The translations under genes were made by a program, and so were the position numbers. Shown here one piece after another: positions 44,583 to 51,670 of a stretch of 64,000 nucleotides of DNA. Each line of letters starts with the position of its first letter. The stretch's first letter is position 1. The stretch lies in contig NZ_JAHUXH010000016.1 of the NCBI RefSeq assembly GCF_019219825.1, positions 1 through 64,000 on the forward strand. Reading direction: 5' to 3'. This stretch comes from Streptomyces sp. TRM70350. Its GTDB lineage: Bacteria > Actinomycetota > Actinomycetes > Streptomycetales > Streptomycetaceae. Below the pieces are notes generated by a model. It had not been told where the DNA came from, did not search any database, and saw only the letters and a list, made by a program, of their open reading frames with translations.

Positions 44583-45020
44583 GTGAGCGCGACCGCGGAC
44601 CACGCGGAGGAGCGGACGAACCCTGCCGCCAGGCTGGGGTTCCAGCCCGGGCAGGTGGTCCAGGAGATCGGCTACGACGACGACGTCGACCAGGAGCTCC
44701 GCGAGGCCATTGAGGAAGCCATCGAGGGCGACCTGATGGACGAGGACTACGACGACGTGGCCGACGCCGTTGTGCTGTGGTTCCGTGACGACGACGGCGA
44801 CCTGACGGATGCGCTGGTGGATGCCACCACGTACATCGAGGAAGGCGGCGCGATCCTGCTCCTCACGCCCAAGACCGGCCGGTCGGGGTACGTCGAGCCG
44901 AGCGACATCTCGGAAGCCGCGACCACGGCCGGGCTGACCGCGTCCAAGAGCGTCAGCGTCGGCAAGGACTGGAGCGGCAGCCGTCTGGCGACGCCGAAGG
45001 CCGCGAAGTCCAAGCGGTGA
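44583..45020 (+). CDS. DUF3052 family protein
   Basis: A 145-residue acidic protein. GTG 44583 follows AGGAGG by 6 bases; a start 18 bases earlier would include that site. The N-terminal half is strongly acidic (YDDDVDQELREAIEEAIEGD) and the C-terminal half reads ILLLTPKTGRSGYVEPSDI and a Lys-rich tail. DUF3052 is widespread in actinobacteria; its function is unknown. No membrane segment. It is followed by a perfect hairpin terminator and then the peroxiredoxin gene, so it is probably transcribed alone. Confidence 0.88.
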   Translation: MSATADHAEERTNPAARLGFQPGQVVQEIGYDDDVDQELREAIEEAIEGDLMDEDYDDVADAVVLWFRDDDGDLTDALVDATTYIEEGGAILLLTPKTGRSGYVEPSDISEAATTAGLTASKSVSVGKDWSGSRLATPKAAKSKR

Positions 45021-45036
45021 CCGTTCGTTGAACGTG

Positions 45037-45064
45037 GGACGGGCTGACCGAGGTCAGCCCGTCC
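45037..45064 (+). terminator. Hairpin terminator after the DUF3052 gene
   Basis: GGACGGGCTGACC (45037-45049) pairs perfectly with GGTCAGCCCGTCC (45052-45064) around a 2-base apex. It begins 17 bases after the stop codon, a typical intrinsic terminator place. Confidence 0.85.
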
Positions 45065-45129
45065 GCCGTCCGCCGGTGCCCGCTGCGTAGGGTGGTGTCC
45101 ACCCGAACAGCCCCACCGAAGGGACGACG

Positions 45130-45588
45130 ATGGCGATCCAGGTCGGCGACAAGGCCCCCGACTTCGAGCTGAAGGACAATCACGGCCGGGCCGTCCGGCT
45201 CGCGGACTTCCGCGGCGAGAAGAACGTCGTGCTGCTCTTCTACCCCTTCGCCTTCACCGGCGTGTGCACCGGCGAGCTGTGCGAGGTCCGGGACAACCTG
45301 CCGAAGTTCGAGGGCCGCGACACCCAGGTGCTCGCCGTCTCCAACGACTCCATCCACACCCTGCGCGTCTTCGCCGAGCAGGAGGGCTTCGAATACCCGC
45401 TGCTCAGCGACTTCTGGCCGCACGGCGAGGTCAGCCGCGCGTACGGCGTCTTCGACGAGGACAAGGGCTGCGCGGTGCGCGGCACCTTCGTCATCGACAA
45501 GGAGGGCGTGGTCCGCTGGACCGTTGTCAACGGCCTGCCGGACGCCCGTGATCTGAACGAGTACGTCAAGGCCCTCGACACCCTGTGA
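45130..45588 (+). CDS. Peroxiredoxin (AhpE/Bcp type)
   Basis: A 152-residue thiol peroxidase. The peroxidatic Cys46 is in FTGVCTGELCEVRDN (TxxC motif), with a second Cys51 five residues on that could resolve it as in some Bcp proteins. Other conserved parts are GDKAPDFELKDNHG, LLFYPFAF and the Arg in RGTFVIDKEG. ATG 45130 follows AAGGGA. It detoxifies H2O2, organic peroxides or peroxynitrite. It lies just before the ter genes, in line with a stress-response neighbourhood. Confidence 0.92.
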   Translation: MAIQVGDKAPDFELKDNHGRAVRLADFRGEKNVVLLFYPFAFTGVCTGELCEVRDNLPKFEGRDTQVLAVSNDSIHTLRVFAEQEGFEYPLLSDFWPHGEVSRAYGVFDEDKGCAVRGTFVIDKEGVVRWTVVNGLPDARDLNEYVKALDTL

Positions 45589-45701
45589 TTGGTCGGTCCC
45601 AGGGCCTACGACGGCCGGGAACCCGTCACTAGGATCGACTCGTTTCATCCGACAACAACGCACGACGGGGCACCCCGCCCCTGGACACCAATGGAGGACT
45701 C

Positions 45702-46277
45702 GTGGGAGTCAGCCTCAGCAAGGGCGGCAACGTATCGCTGACCAAGGAGGCCCCCGGCCTGACCGCGGTCATCGTCGGTCTGGGGTGGGACGTGCGCACC
45801 ACGACCGGCACGGACTTCGACCTCGACGCGAGCGCGCTGCTGCTGAACAACTCCGGCAAGGTCGTCAGCGACCAGCACTTCATCTTCTTCAACAACCTCA
45901 AGAGCCCGGACGGCTCGGTCGAGCACACCGGCGACAACCTCACCGGTGAGGGCGAGGGCGACGACGAGCAGATCAAGGTCAACCTGGCCGGCGTCCCCGC
46001 CGACATCGAGAAGATCGTCTTCCCGGTGTCCATCTACGACGCCGAGAACCGCCAGCAGTCCTTCGGCCAGGTCCGCAACGCGTTCATCCGCGTCGTCAAC
46101 CAGGCCGGCGGCGCCGAGATCGCGCGCTACGACCTCTCCGAGGACGCCTCCACCGAGACCGCGATGGTCTTCGGCGAGCTGTACCGGCACGGCGCGGAGT
46201 GGAAGTTCCGCGCCATCGGCCAGGGGTACGCCTCCGGACTGCGCGGCATCGCGCAGGACTTCGGCGTCAACGTCTGA
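45702..46277 (+). CDS. terD: TerD-family tellurium-resistance/stress protein (copy 1)
   Basis: A 191-residue beta-sandwich protein. GTG 45702 follows GGAGG. Known TerD proteins bind Ca2+ through two conserved loops; both are visible here: FDLDASALLL and HTGDNLTGEGEGDDEQI. The N-terminus GVSLSKGGNVSLTKEAP and C-terminus GQGYASGLRGIAQDFGVNV are family hallmarks. Cytoplasmic. It is closely related to the next gene, so the pair arose by duplication. A strong hairpin separates the two. Confidence 0.95.
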   Translation: MGVSLSKGGNVSLTKEAPGLTAVIVGLGWDVRTTTGTDFDLDASALLLNNSGKVVSDQHFIFFNNLKSPDGSVEHTGDNLTGEGEGDDEQIKVNLAGVPADIEKIVFPVSIYDAENRQQSFGQVRNAFIRVVNQAGGAEIARYDLSEDASTETAMVFGELYRHGAEWKFRAIGQGYASGLRGIAQDFGVNV

Positions 46278-46297
46278 GCCGTCCCTTTCGCTCCGCC

Positions 46298-46333
46298 CGT
46301 CCGGCGCCGCACGTTTGCGTGCGGCGCCGGACG
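46298..46333 (+). terminator. Hairpin between the two terD genes
   Basis: CGTCCGGCGCCGCACG (46298-46313) pairs perfectly over 16 bp with 46318-46333 around the loop TTTG. It begins about 20 bases after the first terD stop. It should end transcripts of copy 1 or act as an attenuator or processing site that sets different levels of the two paralogues. Confidence 0.8.
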
Positions 46334-46378
46334 CGCAGGACAACCACATCAGGCAGCACCCAGGGGAGGACCAGCATC

Positions 46379-46954
46379 ATGGGCGTCACGCTCGCCAAGG
46401 GGGGCAACGTCTCCCTGTCCAAGGCCGCGCCGAACCTCACACAGGTGGTGGTCGGGCTCGGCTGGGACGCGCGCTCCACCACCGGAGCCCCGTTCGACCT
46501 CGACGCCAGCGCCCTGGTGTGCGGCAGCGGACGGGTGCTGGGCGACGAGTGGTTCATCTTCTACAACCAGCTCAAGAGCCCGGACGGCTCGGTGGAGCAC
46601 ACCGGTGACAACCTCACCGGCGAGGGCGACGGCGACGACGAGTCGATCCTGATCGACCTCTCCAAGGTGCCCGCCCAGTGCGACAAGATCGTCTTCCCGG
46701 TCTCGATCCACCTGGCCGACGAGCGCGGCCAGACCTTCGGCCAGGTCAGCAACGCCTTCATCCGCGTGGTGAACCAGGCCGACGGCCAGGAACTCGCACG
46801 CTACGACCTCAGCGAGGACGCCTCCACGGAGACCGCCATGATCTTCGGTGAGGTCTATCGCTACCAGGGGGAATGGAAGTTCCGAGCGGTGGGACAGGGG
46901 TACGCCTCGGGTCTGCGGGGCATCGCCCTGGACTTCGGCGTCAACGTCTCCTAG
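46379..46954 (+). CDS. terD: TerD-family stress protein (copy 2)
   Basis: A 191-residue paralogue of the preceding gene, starting ATG 46379 after GGGGAGGA. Ca2+-binding loops FDLDASALVC and HTGDNLTGEGDGDDESI are intact, and the C-terminus GLRGIALDFGVNVS is conserved. Copy-specific changes include two Cys (ALVCGSG, PAQCDKI) absent from copy 1. It precedes the TerC-like membrane protein by about 140 bp, repeating the TerD-TerC association seen widely in bacteria. Confidence 0.95.
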   Translation: MGVTLAKGGNVSLSKAAPNLTQVVVGLGWDARSTTGAPFDLDASALVCGSGRVLGDEWFIFYNQLKSPDGSVEHTGDNLTGEGDGDDESILIDLSKVPAQCDKIVFPVSIHLADERGQTFGQVSNAFIRVVNQADGQELARYDLSEDASTETAMIFGEVYRYQGEWKFRAVGQGYASGLRGIALDFGVNVS

Positions 46955-47092
46955 CGCGTACGAGCACGCGATATGAGCAAAAACCAGGGCCGGGTGGGGC
47001 GCCGGGGGCGGCCGACTAGACTTCGGCTTCAAAAGTTTCGTAAAGCCGAGCGTGGCGCGGGGAAGCCCCGTCCACAGAGGATTGGGTAGCCA

Positions 47093-48229
47093 GTGGTTCT
47101 GAAAACCTTCGGCTGGTCGTTCGCGGTCACCGCGCTCGGCCTGGTCGCGGCGATCTTCTACGGGGGGTGGACCGCCTTCGGCATCGTGGCGATCCTCTCC
47201 ATCCTCGAGATCTCGCTGTCCTTCGACAACGCAGTGGTCAACGCCGGAATCCTGAAGAAGATGAACGCCTTCTGGCAGCGCATCTTCCTCACCATCGGCA
47301 TCCTGATCGCCGTCTTCGGCATGCGGCTGGTCTTCCCCGTCGTCATCGTCGCCGTCAGTGCGCAGCTCGGTCCGATCGAGGCCGTCGACCTCGCCCTGAC
47401 CGACAAGGACCGTTACCAGGAGTACGTCACCGACGCCCACCCGGCGATCGCGGCCTTCGGTGGCATGTTCCTGCTGATGATCTTCCTGGACTTCATCTTC
47501 GAGGAGCGGGACATCAAGTGGCTGGGCTGGCTGGAGCGCCCGCTGGCCAAGCTCGGCAGGATCGACATGCTGTCGGTCTGCATCGCCCTGATCATCCTGC
47601 TGATCACCGCGATGACCTTCGCGACCCACGCCCACCTGCACGCCGGGCCCGCGAACAAGGCGGAGACGGTTCTGCTCTCCGGTGTCGCCGGCCTCATCAC
47701 GTACATGATCGTCGGTGGTCTCTCCGGCTTCTTCGAGAACAAGCTGGAGGAAGAGGAGGAGCGCGAGCACGAGCAGGAGGAAGAGGCCAAGCGCACCGGC
47801 AAGCCCGTCATGCTGCTGGCCGGCAAGGCCGCGTTCTTCATGTTCCTGTACCTGGAGGTCCTGGACGCGTCCTTCTCCTTCGACGGCGTGATCGGCGCCT
47901 TCGCCATCACCAACGACATCGTGATGATGGCCCTCGGCCTCGGCATCGGCGCCATGTACGTCCGGTCGCTGACCGTCTACCTGGTCCGCCAGGGCACCCT
48001 CGACGAGTACGTCTACCTGGAACACGGCGCCCACTACGCCATCGGCGCGCTCGCGGTGATCCTGCTCGTCACCATCCGGTACGAGATCTCCGAGATCATC
48101 ACCGGCCTGATCGGCGTCGTCCTGATCGCCGCCTCCTTCTGGTCCTCCATCCGCCGCAACCGCGCGATGGCGGCCGCCGAGGGAAAGGCCGGTTCGGACG
48201 ACAAGACTGAGGTCGCGTCCGGGGTGTGA
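47093..48229 (+). CDS. DUF475 integral membrane protein, TerC-related
   Basis: A 378-residue protein with about nine membrane segments, starting GTG 47093. The TerC-like motif ISLSFDNAVVNAGIL is at about 43-57, and its repeat VLDASFSFDGVIGAFAI is in the second half, so the protein is an internal duplication with the two acidic membrane motifs of TerC metal transporters. A cytoplasmic loop (about 222-238) is very acidic (KLEEEEEREHEQEEEAKR). TerC relatives export Mn2+ or support metal loading of exported enzymes; here it may couple membrane metal movement to the TerD Ca2+ proteins. Confidence 0.9.
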   Translation: MVLKTFGWSFAVTALGLVAAIFYGGWTAFGIVAILSILEISLSFDNAVVNAGILKKMNAFWQRIFLTIGILIAVFGMRLVFPVVIVAVSAQLGPIEAVDLALTDKDRYQEYVTDAHPAIAAFGGMFLLMIFLDFIFEERDIKWLGWLERPLAKLGRIDMLSVCIALIILLITAMTFATHAHLHAGPANKAETVLLSGVAGLITYMIVGGLSGFFENKLEEEEEREHEQEEEAKRTGKPVMLLAGKAAFFMFLYLEVLDASFSFDGVIGAFAITNDIVMMALGLGIGAMYVRSLTVYLVRQGTLDEYVYLEHGAHYAIGALAVILLVTIRYEISEIITGLIGVVLIAASFWSSIRRNRAMAAAEGKAGSDDKTEVASGV

Positions 48230-48258
48230 CGCCCGTCCGGGTGAGGAACGCTCTGTGC

Positions 48259-48302
48259 GGGGCGGCCGTCGAGGACGACGAGATGTCCTCGACGGCCGCC
48301 CC
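48259..48302 (+). terminator. Strong hairpin terminator after the DUF475 gene
   Basis: An 18-bp perfect stem: GGGGCGGCCGTCGAGGAC (48259-48276) with its complement at 48285-48302 and an 8-base loop. It begins about 30 bases after the stop and ends the terD-DUF475 group. Confidence 0.9.
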
Positions 48303-48352
48303 GTCGGTTCTTGTCGGGCACGGCACGGTGACTGGGGAATGTGGGGGGCGGA

Positions 48353-49090
48353 ATGGGCTTGTTTGACGGGCTCTGGCGCGGGCGCACGGCCGAGTTCGAC
48401 TCGGGCAGCGCGGCCAGCAACGCGATCGAGCTGACCAAGCGGCACAGCCAGGTGTCGCTCACCAGACAGGGGGCGGCAACCGGGCATCTGCGCATCAACC
48501 TGACCTGGCGGATGCGCAGCTCCGACATCGGCGGGCCCCAGCGGGAGAGCCTGCTGCGGCACCCCTTCAAGGCCCTGAAGCCGCCGGAGGTCATGGGCCA
48601 CAGCCAGAGCATGGTCAACGTCGACCTCGACCTCGGCTGCCTGTACGAGCTCCAGGACGGCACCAAGGGCGTCGTACAGCCCCTCGGCGGCTACCTCGGC
48701 GACGTCAACGCACCGCCGTACGTCAAACTCAGCGGCGACGACCGGTTCGGCTCGGCGTCCGGTGAGACGATCTACGTCAATCTCGACCACCACGAGGCGA
48801 TAAAGCGCCTACTGGTGTTCGTCTACATCTACGACCAGACCCCCGCGTTCGACCGCACCCACGCGATCGTCACGCTCTACCCCAGCAACGGCCCCCGCAT
48901 CGAGATCGGCCTCGACGAACGCCACCCCCAGGCCCGCTCCTGCGCGGTCGTGATGATCGAGAACGTGAAGAACGAGGTGTGGGTGCGGCGCGAGGTGAAG
49001 TTCGTCTACGGCTTCCAGGCGGAGCTGGACCGGTTGTACGGGTGGGGGCTGCAGTGGGGGAGGGGGCACAAGATCAAGTCGCAGCGCTGA
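48353..49090 (+). CDS. TerA-like tellurium-resistance family protein
   Basis: A 245-residue cytoplasmic protein. ATG 48353 is preceded by a GGGGGGCGGA run. Conserved parts are VSLTRQGAATGHLRINLTW, VNVDLDLGCLYELQDGTKGV, GETIYVNLDHHEAIKRLLVF and VKFVYGFQAELDRLYGWGL, which match the TerA/TerF-like branch of the TerD superfamily. The paired Asp residues in the VDLDLGCLYEL loop correspond to the TerD ligand loop but are less acidic. It is separated from the upstream genes by a terminator and is followed by repeat family 1 copy B. Confidence 0.82.
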   Translation: MGLFDGLWRGRTAEFDSGSAASNAIELTKRHSQVSLTRQGAATGHLRINLTWRMRSSDIGGPQRESLLRHPFKALKPPEVMGHSQSMVNVDLDLGCLYELQDGTKGVVQPLGGYLGDVNAPPYVKLSGDDRFGSASGETIYVNLDHHEAIKRLLVFVYIYDQTPAFDRTHAIVTLYPSNGPRIEIGLDERHPQARSCAVVMIENVKNEVWVRREVKFVYGFQAELDRLYGWGLQWGRGHKIKSQR

Positions 49091-49129
49091 GGAGGGCACG
49101 CACTGCAGCGGACTCGGCCCGGCCCGTGA

Positions 49130-49187
49130 AGGGGCGCGGGGCGGTATCGATGTGCGGCTCCGCCGCGCGGGCGTGACCCGCCACGAC
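49130..49187 (+). repeat. Dispersed repeat family 1, copy B
   Basis: Begins AGGGGCGCGGGGC and shares GTATCGATGTGCGGCTCC and CCGCCGCG with copy A at 34953-35013. It also lies between two convergent genes (TerA-like and TerD-tail genes). Confidence 0.85.
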
Positions 49188-49235
49188 GGCGCCGCAGACG
49201 ATGGACGGCACATCGCGGCACTCACGGCGGAGCGC

Positions 49236-50126
49236 TCAGCGGCCGATGAACTGGGGGCCCTGCGGCGGCAGCCGGAAGTCGGGGTCCGGGGCCGCGGGCA
49301 CCGGGACCGGCGGCGGATAGCCGTACCCGGACTGGGCGGTCGCCGGTGAGGGCTGCGGGTAGCCGTAGGCGGGCCGGCTGGTCGGATGCGGGTAGCCGTA
49401 CGCCGGTTGCGTCGCCGCCGGCTGTTGCTGCTGCTGTGGATAGCCGTACGCCGGCTGCGTGGTCTGCTGCGGCACCACCGCCGTCGGCTGCTCCGGCGGC
49501 AGCGGCCGCGACATCTCGGGCCCCGCCTGAGCGGCGGCGGACGTACCCTCCCCGCCGGTCGCCGCCCCCTCCTCCGCGGCCTCCGACTCGTCCACGGAGA
49601 TCCCGAAGTCGGTCGCCAGCCCCTTCAGCCCGTTCGAATACCCCTCACCGAGCGCCCGGAACTTCCAGCGCTCCCCACGCCGGTACAGCTCCCCGCAGAT
49701 CAGCGCGGTCTCCTGCCCGGTCTCCGGCTTGACGTCGAAGTACGCCAGCGGCTCCGCCTCGGGCGCCGCCGCGTCGTACAGCACGATGCGCAGTGACCGT
49801 ACGCGATCGAAGGTCACCCCGTCCGCCGAAGCGACCAGAAGAATCTGGCTGACGTCGGACTCGACACCGGACAGATCTGTCTGGATCGTGTCGGTCAGGC
49901 CCTCGGCACCCCGTTTCTTGCCGAGCCGCCACACCTTCCCGGAGGGGTGCCGGGGCTGGTTGTAGAAGACGAAGTCCTCGTCGGAGCGCACACGACCGTC
50001 GGGGCCGAGGAGCAGCGCCGAGGCGTCGACATCCGGGACCCCCTGCCCGGGCGTCCAGCGCAGCACGGCGCGCACCGTCGTGGCTTCGAGCGGGACGTTC
50101 GACCCCTTCAACATCGCGTGCGTCAT
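49236..50126 (-). CDS. TerD-domain protein with repetitive Gly-Tyr-Pro C-terminal tail
   Basis: A 296-residue protein, ATG 50126. Residues 1-180 are a divergent TerD domain (MTHAMLKGSNVPLEA, VDASALLLGPDGRVRSDEDF, ETALICGELYRRGERWKFRA, GLKGLATDFGISVDE). The last 100 residues are low-complexity Pro/Gln/Gly/Tyr with five QPAYGYPQ-like units (QPAYGYP, RPAYGYP, SGYGYP), ending PDFRLPPQGPQFIGR. The second acidic Ca2+ loop is partly replaced by RLGKKRGAEGLTD. Such tails can mediate phase separation or protein docking. It is divergent from the CitE-like gene, 208 bp apart. Confidence 0.88.
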   Translation of the reverse strand: MTHAMLKGSNVPLEATTVRAVLRWTPGQGVPDVDASALLLGPDGRVRSDEDFVFYNQPRHPSGKVWRLGKKRGAEGLTDTIQTDLSGVESDVSQILLVASADGVTFDRVRSLRIVLYDAAAPEAEPLAYFDVKPETGQETALICGELYRRGERWKFRALGEGYSNGLKGLATDFGISVDESEAAEEGAATGGEGTSAAAQAGPEMSRPLPPEQPTAVVPQQTTQPAYGYPQQQQQPAATQPAYGYPHPTSRPAYGYPQPSPATAQSGYGYPPPVPVPAAPDPDFRLPPQGPQFIGR

Positions 50127-50334
50127 GCGGTCATCCTGCCCTCTCCGTCCTGCTCACGACAACGCGGGGTCGACAGGTCCCGGGCCGCCCCGCAGCGCTG
50201 CCGAAACAGCGTTGCCCGTCCCTGCGTTACTTGAAATTCATGCCCCGCGGGAACCCATGACATGGACTTCTACGTACTATTACCGGCCACCTTCGGCCGG
50301 TACCCAGGCCACTCAAGCACCACGGGGGAGTCAT

Positions 50335-51504
50335 ATGCGTCATTTCGGGCACATCGCCCCTGAGGTGCGGCAGCGCCTGTTCTACCGGGAGCCGTGCCGG
50401 TTCACCGCCGACTCCCCGGCCCGGCTGCTCTCCGCGGCCCTGGGTGCCACGCTGTACAGCCCGGCCACCCGGCCGCGGCTGGCCGAGGACATCGTCAAGC
50501 AGACCGACCGTGGCGTGGTCTCGATGGTGCTGTGCCTGGAGGACTCGATCGGCGACGGGGACGTCCTGGTCGGCGAGGAGAACCTCGTACGCCAGTTCGC
50601 CGAGCTCGCCGAGCGCACCTCCGGCGCCGAGCTCCCCCTGCTGTTCATCCGCGTCCGCACGCCCGAGCAGATCCCCGACCTGGTCCGCCGCCTCGGCCCC
50701 GCCGTCCGGCTGCTGTCCGGCTTCGTACTGCCGAAGTTCACCGAGGAGCGCGGCATCCCCTTCCTGGAGGCCCTCACCACCGCCGAGACGGCCGGCGGAC
50801 GGCGACTGTTCGCCATGCCGGTCCTGGAGTCCCCCGAGCTGCTGTACCGGGAGTCCCGGGTGGAGACCCTGGAGGGCATCTTCCGGGCCGTCGACAAGTA
50901 CCGGGACCGGGTGCTGGCGCTGCGGCTGGGCGTCACGGACTTCTGTTCGTCGTACGGGCTGCGCAGAGCCCCCGACATGACCGCGTACGACGTCCAGATC
51001 GTCGCCTCCGTGATCGCCGACGTGGTGAACATGCTGGGGCGGGCCGACGGCACCGGTTTCACGGTGACCGGGCCGGTGTGGGAGTACTTCCGGGTGCAGG
51101 AACGTATGTTCAAGCCCCAGCTGCGGCGCAGCCCCTTCCTTGAGGGTCAGGCCGAGGAGCTTCGCGAGGCCCTGATCGAGCACGCCATGGACGGGCTGCT
51201 GCGGGAGATTACGCTGGACCAGGCCAACGGTCTGCTCGGCAAGACCTGCATCCACCCCTCGCACGTCCTGCCGGTGCACGCGCTGTCGGTCGTCAGTCAC
51301 GAGGAGTTCAGCGACGCGCAGGACATCCTGCGGCCGGAACGGCTGGGTGGCGGAGTGCTGAGGTCGGCGTACACGAACAAGATGAACGAGGTGAAGCCAC
51401 ACCGCGCCTGGGCCGAGCGGACCCTGCTGCGCGCCGAGGTCTTCGGCGTCGCCAACGAGGAGATCGGCTTCGTGGAACTGCTCGCCGCGGGGATTCCCGG
51501 CTGA
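50335..51504 (+). CDS. CitE-like (HpcH/HpaI aldolase-citrate lyase beta) enzyme of the Ter system
   Basis: A 389-residue TIM-barrel lyase. ATG 50335 follows GGGGGAG. Motifs: LYSPATRPRLAEDI, VSMVLCLEDSIGDGD (acidic metal and substrate loop), LLFIRVRTPEQI (Arg), SGFVLPKFTEE, FAMPVLESPELLY and LRLGVTDFCSSYG. The family cleaves or forms C-C bonds of acyl-CoA or small acids with Mg2+. In the proposed Ter biosynthetic cluster a CitE-like gene sits with phosphoribosyltransferases and a HAD phosphatase, as here. Its true substrate is unknown. The next gene follows after a short tandem-repeat spacer. Confidence 0.87.
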   Translation: MRHFGHIAPEVRQRLFYREPCRFTADSPARLLSAALGATLYSPATRPRLAEDIVKQTDRGVVSMVLCLEDSIGDGDVLVGEENLVRQFAELAERTSGAELPLLFIRVRTPEQIPDLVRRLGPAVRLLSGFVLPKFTEERGIPFLEALTTAETAGGRRLFAMPVLESPELLYRESRVETLEGIFRAVDKYRDRVLALRLGVTDFCSSYGLRRAPDMTAYDVQIVASVIADVVNMLGRADGTGFTVTGPVWEYFRVQERMFKPQLRRSPFLEGQAEELREALIEHAMDGLLREITLDQANGLLGKTCIHPSHVLPVHALSVVSHEEFSDAQDILRPERLGGGVLRSAYTNKMNEVKPHRAWAERTLLRAEVFGVANEEIGFVELLAAGIPG

Positions 51505-51578
51505 ACGCCGTATGGGTCTTGCCGAGGCTTCGAACGCTCCAAGATCGCTGAAGACCTTCTGAAGCCCTTCTGAAGAAC

Positions 51579-51655
51579 GCTGAGCACGAGCCCGAGACCG
51601 CTGAGCACGAGCCCGAGACCGCTGAGCACGAACGTGAAGACCGCTGAGCACGGCT
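51579..51655 (+). repeat. 21-bp tandem repeat between CitE-like and PRTase genes
   Basis: Units starting GCTGAGCACGAG begin at 51579 and 51600 (identical 21-mers), a 22-base variant begins at 51621 and a partial copy at 51643. Just before (51546-51575) are three CTGAAG/CTTCTGAAG blocks. The array ends 15 bp before the PRTase start codon and includes stop codons in the CitE frame, so it is an untranslated leader rather than a protein linker. Confidence 0.85.
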
Positions 51656-51670
51656 GAACACAAGGAACGC

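Noticed and set aside
46349..48793. 814-codon minus-strand frame across the ter genes
   Set aside because: Antisense to terD copy 2, DUF475 and TerA-like genes, which have ribosome sites and family motifs.
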